From contig RPFO01000565.1 in assembly GCA_009746045.1 (NCBI GenBank), positions 45,001 through 69,784 of the forward strand: a stretch of DNA of 24,784 nt. The letters run 5' to 3'. The notes under the pieces were generated by a model. It was not told the origin of the DNA and did not search any database. It saw only the letters and a list, made by a program, of their open reading frames with translations. This stretch comes from Mesostigma viride. Lineage: Eukaryota; Streptophyta; Mesostigmatophyceae; Mesostigmatales; Mesostigmataceae. Position 1 is the stretch's first letter, and each line of letters starts with the position of its first letter. Shown piece after piece: positions 7,300 through 15,888 of the stretch. The position numbers were made by a program, and so were the translations under genes.

Positions 7300-10200
7300 G
7301 GGGGGGGCAAGACACCCTTGAGCAGAGCGAGGAGGCGAGCGCCCGCTAACCACTCGCGCGCAGCGGGAGGAACGCGACCAGCCGCCAGGTCAATGAGGGT
7401 GTCAAAGAGAATGTCCTCGCCCCCATGCCCCACCAGGACCTCCAAGTGCTCGTAGCGCCAGCCCGACGGCCCGGTAGAGGAAGCCCGCGGGACCGCACGC
7501 ATCACCTCCAGGAAGCAGTCGCGGTCCAGCCGGAGGGGGGCCGGCAGGGGGTCCGGCACGGGCAGCTGGAATCCGGGCTCCGCAGGGTGAAGAGCCTCCA
7601 AGGCCGCCAGGGTAGCCGCATTGGCGGGGGCGAGCTTGGCCATTTCCAAGCGGGTCATGGCCCGGCTGAGCTGCCCCTCGCGGACGAGGCGGATGACGTC
7701 GGCGGCCACCCGCTCGAAGTTGACCTCCCCCGACAGCCGGGCCGTGCGCGGGGGCGGCACGCCAAACAGCCCCTCCCAGTCCCCCTGCAGAAAGCGTCGG
7801 CAACGGGCAATAACCGCACCCTGGAGGCCGCGCACACCACGCCCGAGAGGGGTGAGGAGCAGGCGGGGGGTCACCATGTGCAGTTTAAAGCCCAGCGGGT
7901 CGTCCGGAGCGGCGTGCATGCGCCGGAGAGAAACGATTGCACATTGCGCGAAAAGGCTACGCGCGCGGTGGGGGAGGTCGGTCAGGGTAGACGTCGGGTT
8001 GATGGCGCATGCATCCCAGGGAACCGTGTCAAGCCAACGCCAACTGGCCGAGTAGTCGGGCGGCGGGGGCTGGGAGCCGGTGGGAGCCGAGGCGGGAGGG
8101 GGGAGGGGGCCGGGACTGCTGGCCGGTTGAGGGGCCGTTGAGCAACACAGGCGCGCGCGTGCTGAGCGCGCCCGTGAATGGAGTACACCCGCTGGCAGTG
8201 AGCTTCCGGGCACCGGTAACAGCTCATGGCCTGCAGATCCGCCGCGCCGAGATCGGGGTGCACAGCGCGAAGGTGCTGGCAGAGGAGGTTACGGTTGTGG
8301 AACACACCCGCACACGGGGACCCCGTGGGAAGCAGCACGGCACACCGGTGAAGGCCGTCGGCGGGCGCTGAGTGGCGGGGAGCGGCGCCAGCAAAGGCAG
8401 GACGTGGGGCCTGCGGCGTCTCCCCAGCCGGGCCGGCAGGCGCGCGCACCACGACCCGACCAGCGCCCGGCAGGCCCGCCGGGGCCACGGAGGAGGCAGT
8501 GCCCACCGGGGAGACCCCCAGCGGAGGGGGATCGAGAACGCCGGCGCCCCTCCCAGGGGGACTCGCCAGCGCGCCCGCGACCACCCCAGGCCCCGGCAAC
8601 GAGGCCGGGGGCGGAGGCCGAGGGGTCGGGGAGGCAGCTGGCCCCGGGGCCCGGTGGGGACCCGGCAGGGGACCCAGCGAGACCGGGGGCGGGCCGAGAG
8701 GAAGCGCAGTCCCAGGGGGCGGCACAACAGCCCGGCACAACGGGCAGCGCGGCACGGAGTGGAGCAAGCTGCGCGCGATGCACGCTTGATGGAATGTGTG
8801 GCCGCACGCGGGCAGGCGACACAAGCCATCCCCCGGCCGGAAGGGCTCAAGGCAGATGGCACAGGAGCCCGACTCGGGGTCGTCCCCCTCCAGAAGGGAC
8901 CGGACATGAGGGGGGGCGGGTCCCAGCCGGCCTCCCAGCAACCCGGGAGAGCGGCAATCTGGGCGCGCGAGAGGATGCCGACCGGTTGGTCAGCCGCGGG
9001 GTGCCATTCGTGCGGGATGCCTGCCAACTCCAGGATGTCGTGGAGGAAGGCAGAAACAGGCGTCCCCGCGGTTAGGGGCTGGGCGCGCCCGGCCGAGTCC
9101 ACCAAGATGGCCTGGCCGCCCTGAACCGCGATGGGGGCCCCGAACTCCACACGCAGCATGGCGGCCTGCGCCAGGCTGAGGGAGGTGATGAGAAAGCCCC
9201 CACTGGCAACCGGGCCGGGAGGCGGGGCCTGGGCGTCCAAGAAGAGGCGAAGCTGCCGCGGGGACATGAGGCCCAGGTCGGCGCCGCCCGCGAGGTAGGC
9301 CGCCCGCACCGAGACCTGTGCGTCTCGAGCCACCGCCGTGACGAACTCGACCACCTCCTGACCCACCCGCTCGTCCAGGGAAAGCAGCTCTTCCTGCCGG
9401 GCGGCCGGGAGATGCCACGGCAGCCGGCAGCCGGCGTGATATCCTTCCAAGACATACCCCCAAAGAGTCGAGGCCGTCACCGGGGGGCGGCGGAAAGAAA
9501 TGTCGCCCGCACCTGCGCAACTAGGGCCAGGAAGGCCGGGGGCCTAGGGAGCGAGGGGAAGGCGGCCTGGAGCCCGACCGCGTCCAGCAACAAAGGGCAG
9601 TACGCCCAAGAAAAGGTGGCGCGGCCCACCACGCCGACAATGTGCGAGGGCGGCCACGAGGTGAACGCGTGGGCCCGGGGGCCGCCGTCCCACGCGGCAA
9701 GGACGGGGGTGGCGGCTGGGTGGCCAACCGCGGCCGGGGGAAGGGAGGCCAGAGCGTCGGGGAGCGAGGGGCCGGGGGCGGGCGCCGGGGTCGCCAGGCC
9801 CGCCGGGGGTCGGCCGGGCTCAGCCCAGGCGACAGCGCCGCGCCCCCGTCGGCGGGGCCAGGCGACGGGTGGGGCCCCGGGGCCGAGGGCGCCAGGGCCC
9901 GAGCAACGGCGGCCCCATCGGGCAGGCCACGGCCCGCCCCGAGGGCCTCGGCAGGGGGGCACACGGGGCAGGGGGCCGGAGCACCCAGCGGGGAGGGCAG
10001 CCCGGGGGCCCGCCGGGGGGGACAGCGCGGGCACGTCCAGGAGCCCGGCGGGACCCGGTAGAGCCGGGGAGTAAGACACTGCAAGTGCCACCCGGAATTG
10101 CAAGCATCACAAACTAACATGTGGTGCCCGCGGTGCCCGCTCCGGCAGACCTCGCAGACCAAGGAGGGGGAGACCGGGGCGCCCGAGCCCCCCGCAGCCG

Positions 10201-10303
10201 GGTCGCCCACCTCCGCAAGAAGGGCCGCAAGCCGAGAGGACCGCCGAGGCGCCAACCGGGGAGCGGGGGAGCCGTTGGGCGAAGGGGGTCGTGGGTCGTC
10301 CAT
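5143..10303 (-). CDS. LINE-B polyprotein, whole (five frame breaks)
   Basis: Read on the minus strand, the first ATG is at 10303-10301, directly downstream of an in-frame TGA, and the stop is at 5143-5145. This gives about 1,720 codons if the frame is followed across five shifts. The breaks lie near 9770-9960 (not resolved), at 9482-9487, 8910-8916, 8098-8109 and 7300-7307. Each resolved break falls in a G/C homopolymer, and each equals one missing base. Domain order is PHD finger, unknown region, RING-H2, two C2H2-type fingers, reverse transcriptase, CCHC knuckle, RLE-type endonuclease. The enzyme would nick target DNA and copy its RNA in place in the nucleus. The individual parts are described in the next entries. 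Confidence 0.85.
7308..8097 (-). CDS. LINE-B reverse transcriptase, N-terminal part
   Basis: This frame starts in a Pro-rich linker and carries a region with WRWLDTVPWDACAINPTS and several helices. It then reaches TGPSGWRYEHL (7443-7472), the conserved motif 0/1 at the start of non-LTR reverse transcriptases. It ends with GARLLALLKG, just before the eight-G run at 7300-7307. There the frame changes and the polymerase continues with GKVRPIACGEVLRKLVGK in the next segment. The two halves join naturally when one base is added in the run. Confidence 0.85.
8104..8909 (-). CDS. LINE-B RING-H2 and C2H2 finger segment
   Basis: The RING-H2 finger lies at 8735-8863. Its ligands are C-x2-C (CAIC), C-x-H-x2-H-x2-C (CGHTFHQAC) and C-x2-C (CPLC), the C3H2C3 pattern of E3 ubiquitin ligases. 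A Pro-rich linker of ~120 residues follows. Next comes a C2H2-type finger (C..C..H223, H228 of this frame) and a second one with C, C, H, C ligands, together 8147-8344. R2-type LINEs have C2H2 fingers in this position for target DNA binding. Ubiquitin-ligase activity is an inference from the fold. The segment passes into the next at the G runs of 8098-8109. Confidence 0.82.
8917..9481 (-). CDS. LINE-B region of unknown function between PHD and RING
   Basis: About 190 residues in one open frame lie between the G-run frame changes at 9482-9487 and 8910-8916. Sequence such as RQEELLSLDERVGQEVVEFV and GGFLITSLSLAQAAMLRVEF suggests an alpha/beta fold with amphipathic helices. I do not recognise the family. 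I looked for an OTU or Ulp1-type cysteine protease, because some LINEs carry these, but saw no catalytic Cys/His/Asp pattern. The segment ends with LHDILELAGIPHEWHP, ILSRAQIAALPG and then the RING segment. Confidence 0.65.
9488..10303 (-). CDS. LINE-B N-terminal part with PHD finger
   Basis: Counting from the ATG at 10303, residues ~50-94 form a canonical C4HC3 PHD finger (10022-10156): CEVC, CDAC, GWHLQC and WTCPRC in the right order and spacing. A basic, Arg/Pro-rich stretch precedes it (PRLAPRRSSRLAALL). A Pro/Ala-rich linker with another CPVC motif follows. PHD fingers usually read histone H3 tails, so a role in chromatin targeting is reasonable but inferred. Somewhere in 9770-9960 the frame changes. 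The downstream frame (AHAFTSWPPSHIVGVVGRAT and onward) is less repetitive and more protein-like, and leads into the next segment. Confidence 0.8.
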
Positions 10304-10416
10304 GAACAATCAGGGCAGGCGTGGCAGCCACCGAGGGGGGGGCGGGGGGTGTGGGGGGCGGAGCCCCCCACGCGGGGGGTTTGGGGGGCGGCAGCCCCCC
10401 AACGCGCTGCGGTCGC
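10304..10416 (-). promoter_or_regulatory. LINE-B 5' UTR with two GC hairpins
   Basis: Two near-identical hairpins lie at 10351-10371 and 10381-10402. Each has a stem of about 9 bp built on GGGGGGC/GCCCCCC and a 3-4 base loop. A further run of Gs lies at 10335-10349. On the RNA (minus strand) these would sit 50-100 bases before the ATG. R2-type elements carry a self-cleaving ribozyme at the 5' end. I cannot show the HDV-like fold here, so I describe only the hairpins. Confidence 0.55.
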
Positions 10417-11320
10417 GGTACCGCCTGCCGTCCGGCACTTTGAAGCCCGCCGGTGCTATAATTCCTATCGTCCACGCATGTTTTCCCCTGCCTCAAACCG
10501 CACGTTGCATTTAAATCTGGAGCCCAAAATTCACTGAAAACGTGTGCCAGCCGGTAGCAAACTGGGCCAAGCTGCCACGGAATGGTGGTACCGCCTGCCG
10601 TCCGGCACTTTGAAGCCCGCCGGTGCTATAATTCCTATCGTCCACGCATGTTTTCCCCTGCCTCAAACCGCACGTTGCATTTAAATCTGGAGCCCAAAAT
10701 TCACTGAAAACGTGTGCCAGCCGGTAGCAAACTGGGCCAAGCTGCCACGGAATGGTGGTACCGCCTGCCGTCCGGCACTTTGAAGCCCGCCGGTGCTATA
10801 ATTCCTATCGTCCACGCATGTTTTCCCCTGCCTCAAACCGCACGTTGCATTTAAATCTGGAGCCCAAAATTCACTGAAAACGTGTGCCAGCCGGTAGCAA
10901 ACTGGGCCAAGCTGCCACGGAATGGTGGTACCGCCTGCCGTCCGGCACTTTGAAGCCCGCCGGTGCTATAATTCCTATCGTCCACGCATGTTTTCCCCTG
11001 CCTCAAACCGCACGTTGCATTTAAATCTGGAGCCCAAAATTCACTGAAAACGTGTGCCAGCCGGTAGCAAACTGGGCCAAGCTGCCACGGAATGGTGGTA
11101 CCGCCTGCCGTCCGGCACTTTGAAGCCCGCCGGTGCTATAATTCCTATCGTCCACGCATGTTTTCCCCTGCCTCAAACCGCACGTTGCATTTAAATCTGG
11201 AGCCCAAAATTCACTGAAAACGTGTGCCAGCCGGTAGCAAACTGGGCCAAGCTGCCACGGAATGGTGGTACCGCCTGCCGTCCGGCACTTTGAAGCCCGC
11301 CGGTGCTATAATTCCTATCG
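10417..11320 (+). repeat. 170-bp satellite array, left block
   Basis: Five identical 170-bp units start at 10417, 10587, 10757, 10927 and 11097, followed by a 54-base partial unit from 11267 to 11320. Each unit starts with GGTACCGCCTGCCGTCCGGC. By eye the full units do not differ at any base. The unit length is close to that of many centromeric or subtelomeric satellites. The block meets LINE-B on the left and the terminus of the large TIR element on the right. Confidence 0.95.
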
Positions 11321-11358
11321 AGTTTTTGTAAACATCAGTCACTGATTTCTTCAGACGA

Positions 11359-11444
11359 TGCGCAAGGCTGGGATGCGCAAGGCTGGGAATGCGCAAGGCT
11401 GGGCGCGGCGCAGCGTGCGCAAGGCTGGCGTGCGCAAGGCTGGG
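11359..11444 (+). repeat. Subterminal 13-mer repeats, left
   Basis: Five copies of TGCGCAAGGCTGG start at 11359, 11374, 11390, 11415 and 11431, about 40 bases in from the element terminus. The spacing is 15-25 bases. Clustered short repeats just inside the termini are typical transposase-binding sites in DNA transposons. The right arm has the mirror set. Confidence 0.85.
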
Positions 11445-11601
11445 GAGTGCGCGGGCGTAACAACGTTAAGGCAGGCCAGGCGCAGGCACGTAAAAACACG
11501 GGCGACGGGCCATGGGCCACGGGCCACGCGTCGGCCGTCGGCCCAGCCATTCCTGCATTTTAGGAACGTTGCCGGGCACAAAATTCAAATTCTGGTGCGG
11601 C

Positions 11602-12348
11602 ATGGCTGCGGCAGCTACCTGGCCCGGGCTGGCCGACGTTGGCATGGACGACTGTCAAGAAAGAGTTCATCTCGCTTGGGTAAGCTGCGGTTGTTTCGTC
11701 TGGGCGCTCTTCCCATTTTATTGCTAACGGGTCGATTTACTTACCCAACGTTTCCATCCAGGGCAGAAATGCCAACGACTTTTCAGTCGGCCACTTCCAT
11801 TTTTTACCCACTTCGAGTCGTAACGTCATCCAAGGAATACTTTACCCTCTGTATTCCGGCCTGTCTCCTTCTATTTCGCAGGAACCCTTCGCTTCTGGTT
11901 GGCGTTCCTGCACTGCAGGCAGGCTGCAGTCTCTACCGCTGCATTTTTTTGTAAGTACTTCGGTTGGGAAGTTCGTCTAACGTTTGGCCGCGTCTCTACA
12001 CTGTGTTTCCGTCAGCAACGGGATGGAGGTCCGGTTTTTCATGATCGGCAACCGTTTTGGTCACGTCATTTTCAGCAACACGCAACTGCCTCTGCCTTAC
12101 ACGCTGCGCTTTGTCGTCCTTCCGTCGGTTCGGGAAAGCTTCTTACGTCTTTCCATTACATCATTACCGTCCAGGTAGTTTCTTACCATTTGCTTTCGGT
12201 CGGCAACGGGTCGGGAGCATATACAGTGGGTCATTATCCGCAATGCAGCTTCCCCCTGTTTTCCCCACAGGCTCTCCCTGTATTTCCTTGGGAACATCTT
12301 TGGATTAGCTCCCGTGCATCAAACGTGCATCAAGAACACATTTTTTAG
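11602..12348 (+). pseudogene. Arm gene, left copy (broken)
   Basis: This is the counterpart of the gene at 21133-21908. Exon 1 (11602-11679) and exon 2 (11762-11950) and the intron between them are kept. Intron 2 begins with GTAAGT at 11951, but a 28-base deletion removes its 3' acceptor, leaving only 36 bases before the expected exon 3 at 11987. A missing G in the run at 12290-12292 would also shift the last exon. A different acceptor at 12014-12015 would give an open frame to 12348, but that frame is less protein-like and its product would differ. I therefore treat this copy as damaged. Confidence 0.4.
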
Positions 12349-13222
12349 GGAGACTTTGGCTGTTCGTGGGATGGGAAGCACTACTGTGCCCATGTTTTCC
12401 ACTGCTTGATCTTGACTGCATACCCACGCACCTGTCACCCACCTGACTTTTGCTAGTAGTTGCTGGATTTTTTCTTATAGCAGGTGCTGCGTGCTGGTGA
12501 TTGACATTACGGTCGCCATTGCTTGCCAGTAATTCAAAGTTGCTTGAAATGGTCAGCATCACGGCCAAGTCTACGTTCAGATCCTGCTTGGAATTTGTGG
12601 CGGGCGTTTTCTGTATTGGATGAACGCCAGTTTTGTGACAGTGTGATTGTGTATAGGAACAAGTTTGAAGCAACAGCACACGTAGCATATTCATACTCAT
12701 ATACATGCGCTTAATGTGAACGATGTAGCCTAGGGCGAAGAGCGTTGGTTTACACGACGACGTATTCAAAGTATAACTTCTGTAAACAAGTATCCATCTG
12801 CGTGTTTTAATTCATTTTGGCAGCCATGCATGTGCACAAGAGTACCAATTAATTATTCCTACACTAGGGGTCGATGTATTTAGCATTCACTTTGGCATTT
12901 ACTGCGGCAATGCCATTACTCCGTGGCTCCCCAATGGGACATGTATGTGTGTCTTGTTGTGTTGACAGCGTGTAATAAGTGTTGCAACGAACTAGGCAAG
13001 GGCTAATGGACTAAACTGTGACGGGCAGCACATTGATTGCCGCATCGAAGCCAAGAATCATTTAGCACTCGCAGTTAGGTATCGCCATGATGCAGAGAAA
13101 TTGTTGTGGCCTGACCACTTGAGGCAGTGAGACAAGGTTGGATGCCCTCCCAATCAGTGTATAGGGGTTGAAGGTTGTTTTATTGCCACCCATGTGATGC
13201 AATATACGTGTGCTTGATGAGT
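12349..13222. other. Left arm, non-coding stretch
   Basis: I see no supported gene. A minus-strand open frame of 154 codons spans 12305-12769, but its counterpart in the right arm is broken by a 1-base difference in an A run, and it shows no motif. A segment around 13086-13165 recurs in diverged form at 4909-5003. Confidence 0.55.
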
Positions 13223-13446
13223 GGATGGATGGATGGATGGATGGATGGATGGATGGATGGATGGATGGATGGATGGATGGATGGATGGATGGATGGATGG
13301 ATGGATGGATGGATGGATGGATGGATGGATGGATGGATGGATGGATGGATGGATGGATGGATGGATGGATGGATGGATGGATGGATGGATGGATGGATGG
13401 ATGGATGGATGGATGGATGGATGGATGGATGGATGGATGGATGGAT
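13223..13446 (+). repeat. (GGAT)n microsatellite, left arm
   Basis: About 56 uninterrupted GGAT units. Open frames through this tract (MDGW repeats) are by-products of a 4-bp period and not genes. Confidence 0.97.
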
Positions 13447-13645
13447 GCATGGATGCATGGATGCATGGATGCATGGATGCATGGATGCATGGATGCATGG
13501 ATGCATGGATGCATGGATGCATGGATGCATGGATGCATGGATGCATGGATGCATGGATGCATGGATGCATGGATGCATGGATGCATGGATGCATGGATGC
13601 ATGGATGCATGGATGCATGGATGCATGGATGCATGGATGCATAGA
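13447..13645 (+). repeat. (GGATGCAT)n microsatellite, left arm
   Basis: About 24 units of the 8-mer GGATGCAT follow the GGAT tract without interruption. The 8-mer looks like two GGAT units with one G-to-C change plus expansion. The right arm holds the same order of blocks, reversed. Confidence 0.97.
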
Positions 13646-13965
13646 TGGATGATTGGCTAACAAAGTGAGTGGTTGCGTGTCGTGCGCATGGTCATGTTAG
13701 TCCTCCTTGCCTCCCTATGAAACTAAGGGTTGAGAAAGCAGGTTTGGGCTCGGCGGCTACCATATTGTAGTGACATGCACACACGGGCTGTTGGGAGCCA
13801 CGGGGAAGAGAATATGAGAAATCGGGTTAGCTTCGATTGCCAATTTGTAGCCATCCACTAAGCTGCTGTTTAGAATGGTAGGAATGCTTTTACACACTTT
13901 ATACAGACGTCCACTTAAGCTAAATTTGGACTAATTGAGCTCTGAGACATCATGGTGGTGCCGGT

Positions 13966-14307
13966 CTACACGATCATTTCTAGCTTTTCTCATTCTGTCA
14001 TTTTTTGTTGGATGCAATATCAATATTGTGTAGACACCTCACTTATGTTATGATTTGGCCATTATGGATTCAAGAAACACCTGCCATGATCCTCCATTTG
14101 GCAACACTCACGCCATGGTGAACACCATTTTATTTTTTATTGCTTGATGACATTGGTTGAGATCACCTAGTAAGACAGTTGATGTTGTGGGCGGGGGGTG
14201 GGCAAGGATCTGGCACTCAGACATGTCTTTGGCCGGTGGGGTTACATGGGTGGCAAGAGGCAGATGCCTGTTTGGGCAAACCAATGTTGGTGCAGTTAAT
14301 AGTAATT
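13966..14307. other. Element centre, no gene recognised
   Basis: This is AT-rich, low-information sequence between the inner edge of the left arm and the first T1 LINE fragment. Short open frames around 14157-14307 run into the T1 insertion and show no motif. Confidence 0.55.
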
Positions 14308-14600
14308 ATATTGACTGGTTTTTCACTCCCTCTCTCCTCTTTGGACTGCCATGCAGAGCAAGAAGCGGTGGCAGAAGATTGTCAAGGCGCACACGCCCGA
14401 CCCTGTGGGCAAGCCCCCTCCCCCCAAGCGGTGGAGGCGTTTTGATGAGTAGTGTAGTTAGGATTTTCTAGATAGCTTAGAGTTAGGATAGTTCGTTCAC
14501 GCGGCTCCCTCCACCCCATCCATCATGGAATATGTGCTACATGATCTCCCCACGGAGGCATGTTATAATTTAATTTACTTTAATTTAATATTGACTGGTT
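14308..14600 (+). mobile_element. T1 LINE, 5'-truncated copy 1, with duplication
   Basis: ATATTGACTGGTT occurs at 14308-14320 and 14588-14600 and brackets a 267-base insert. The insert has a short coding tail, a stop at 14450-14452, a 3' UTR and an AT-rich tail of TTTAA-type units. The second copy at 16255-16479 shares all but the first ~60 bases. Different truncation points and independent duplications are hallmarks of LINE retrotransposition. The full-length element is not in this window. Confidence 0.85.
14351..14452 (+). pseudogene. C-terminal tail of the T1 LINE protein
   Basis: The frame ends in TPDPVGKPPPPKRWRRFDE and a stop. The second T1 copy preserves the same frame, with R for W and E for H, so this was coding sequence. 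The tail is basic and proline-rich. I cannot tell which T1 protein it belongs to. An ATG at 14351 opens the frame for 33 codons, but the likely truth is an internal fragment of a longer protein. Confidence 0.6.
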
Positions 14601-14894
14601 ATGTTGGTTTGCATAGACTACTCAAGTTTTGTTCCTTGTTGTGCGAGATCTCCCTTCCATTCATTCCATATCGACTTGCCATGCCTCCAGGTTGTCGAGG
14701 CCGGCAATGCATCTAGTGTAGGATTGTATAGGTTACAATAAGACTTTTTCATGCAAGGGTACGTTTATGGATTCATGTCTATTAATTAATGAATGATTTT
14801 ATGGATTTATGGGAGCATTAATTAATTGAATCATGAATTTGCACGCAACTTTGTCACGTGAGCATGTATCCAAACAATGATTAATCATTTATCA
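14601..14894. other. Element centre, no gene recognised
   Basis: AT-rich sequence with several ATTAATTAAT runs. A weak echo of the 14310-14365 region (a TTGACTGGTT start and a TTGCCATGC.....AG end) lies at 14591-14695. No gene is supported. Confidence 0.5.
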
Positions 14895-15530
14895 AAGAGA
14901 CAACCAGCGCAGGCCAGAAATCGGGAGAATCCGGACCATGGTAGCTCGAGCCTGCCGTTATCTTTTCCGCGTTTTCGAGTCGTTCAGGATGATGAAGATG
15001 AATGGTGATGGAAATGTGTATCCTTGTGCATTGAAATTATGGCTGGCTTACGTGTGGAGCGACTAGATGACCTAGACGGTGGGGCCGGAAACAGCATGCT
15101 TGATCAGGGCGTGTGTTTCTAGCCTAACTGGCCGGGAGTGTCTAGTGGTGAGCACCATTGCTGCGATCGCTCTCCCACCATTTACGAGGAAATACCCGCA
15201 AATGGAAAACCACTGAAAAGGTCTAGCTAGTCAGTCATCACGTTAGCCATGCCATGATTCCAAACGTCCAAGAACTGCACACGGTGCAAAGGCAAAAAGC
15301 CGGAGGACAGCACTTTCAAATGTGCGGCGGGAACCAAAAGCCCGCGGATGCCAGAAAACATCGTGTTGCGGCAGCGACGCGACGATGTGGACAACGAATC
15401 CAGTGCCAAGCTCGGAACGGCCGCAAAGGAGATCTGGCATCACAGGGTTCAGATGTGCGGAGATACTATGCGATCCAGCCGGTCCACGACCTGTTTGTAG
15501 AGCTTGTGCCAAGGGGCAGCACCGAACAGA
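14895..15530 (-). repeat. Inverted duplicate segment, copy 2
   Basis: This is the reverse-oriented copy of 1752-2397. The match runs from the GAGACAACC edge to the GGGGCAGCACCGA region. Beyond 15530 the sequence continues into the longer candidate exon, which the copy at 1.7 kb lacks, so this copy retains more of the source sequence. Confidence 0.85.
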
Positions 15531-15717
15531 TGTGGGTGACGTTGCAAAAAACATCGGACTTGACGGAGCATAATGGCTCGGTCATAGTCTTTGACCAATA
15601 AACGCTGCAAGAGTTCAACAAGAGTCGTGATGAAATCAACACGATACGGAACAAAGACGGGAAAAACGATGTAACTGAGAAAGAACAACACCATATTTTG
15701 CTGTGTGGGAAAGGAGA
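15449..15717 (-). CDS. Candidate terminal exon of an unrecognised gene
   Basis: On the minus strand an open frame of about 88 codons runs from a possible splice acceptor (TTCACAG, ending at 15718) to a TGA at 15449-15451. It reads like a real protein: a hydrophobic start (VLFFLSYIVFPVFVPY), then amphipathic helices (FITTLVELLQRLLVKDYDRA, RQVRCFLQRHPHLFGAAPWH) and a charged end. The helix-HPHL-helix pattern loosely recalls paired amphipathic helix domains, but I would not assign it. An ATG at 15692-15694 could also start it. Its end is duplicated at 1761-1836. It may be a captured host gene fragment or part of an unknown element. An overlapping frame at 15466-15849 looks like a shadow. Confidence 0.4.
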
Positions 15718-15772
15718 CTGTGAATATCGGGGTAACGAATAAAAGGAATCATTTATCATCTGCCATAAGTCT

Positions 15773-15888
15773 GAATTTATTAAACAATTAATTAACAACA
15801 TATATCTCCGTTGGGAGCTTATGTAACACATAGCCCTGAGTGGGGGCATATGGGTTTTAATACATCCTTAGCTACCACTTGCAGGTGA
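15773..15888 (-). mobile_element. T2 3' end, short copy
   Basis: A short minus-strand T2 copy: ATTAATTAA-type tail, CTCCGTTGGGAG, GCATATGGG, TTTTAATACATCC and an ACTTGCAGG end. It lies head to tail with the next copy. Confidence 0.65.

Larger units (their letters stand above)
5007..10416 (-). mobile_element. LINE-B: long RLE-type LINE with PHD and RING fingers
   Basis: This is a 5.4-kb non-LTR retrotransposon on the minus strand. Its 3' end (5007) matches that of LINE-A. The coding region spans 10303 to 5143 and is followed by a 136-base 3' UTR with an AT-rich end. The reverse transcriptase plus C-terminal CCHC and RPD...IDV endonuclease signature put it with the early-branching LINE groups (R2, R4, NeSL, CRE, HERO types) rather than the APE-endonuclease LINEs. 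At its 5' side it abuts the 170-bp satellite at 10417. I find no target-site duplication. It is much more GC-rich than the flanking arms. It is either recently active, as LINE-A suggests, with base-call errors, or a young copy damaged by indels. Confidence 0.88.
11321..13965 (+). repeat. Left inverted arm
   Basis: This arm matches the reverse complement of 19053-22188. From outside to inside it has the terminal sequence, five subterminal 13-mers, a broken copy of the arm gene, about 870 bases of non-coding sequence, the microsatellite, and about 310 bases ending near CATCATGGTGGTGCCGG. Against the right arm it lacks 28 bases near 11985, lacks one G near 12290, has one extra T near 11561, and has a much shorter microsatellite. 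Confidence 0.92.

Noticed and set aside
5806-7455. 549-codon plus-strand open frame
   Set aside because: It is antisense to the LINE-B reverse transcriptase. High GC at third positions of the real gene removes stops on the other strand, and the product shows no domain.
8372-10061. Several plus-strand Gly/Arg/Pro-rich frames
   Set aside because: They are antisense shadows of the PHD/RING part of LINE-B, in very GC-rich sequence.
10457-10463. TATAAT in the satellite as a bacterial promoter
   Set aside because: It occurs once per 170-bp unit, has no -35 partner and no gene downstream.
10417-11320. CRISPR-like direct repeats
   Set aside because: The 170-bp units are contiguous with no spacers, and the context is eukaryotic.
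12343-12350. TTTTAGGG-like telomere motif
   Set aside because: It is a single occurrence at the end of a T run, with no tandem telomeric repeats anywhere in the window.
12305-12769. 154-codon minus-strand frame in the left arm
   Set aside because: The right-arm copy is broken by a one-base change in an A run, there is no motif, and it overlaps the end of the better-supported arm gene.
13062-13663. Long open frames of [12 protein letters not shown] or MDGW repeats on both strands
   Set aside because: They result from 4- and 8-base tandem repeats lacking stops in every frame. The same holds for 19322-20417.
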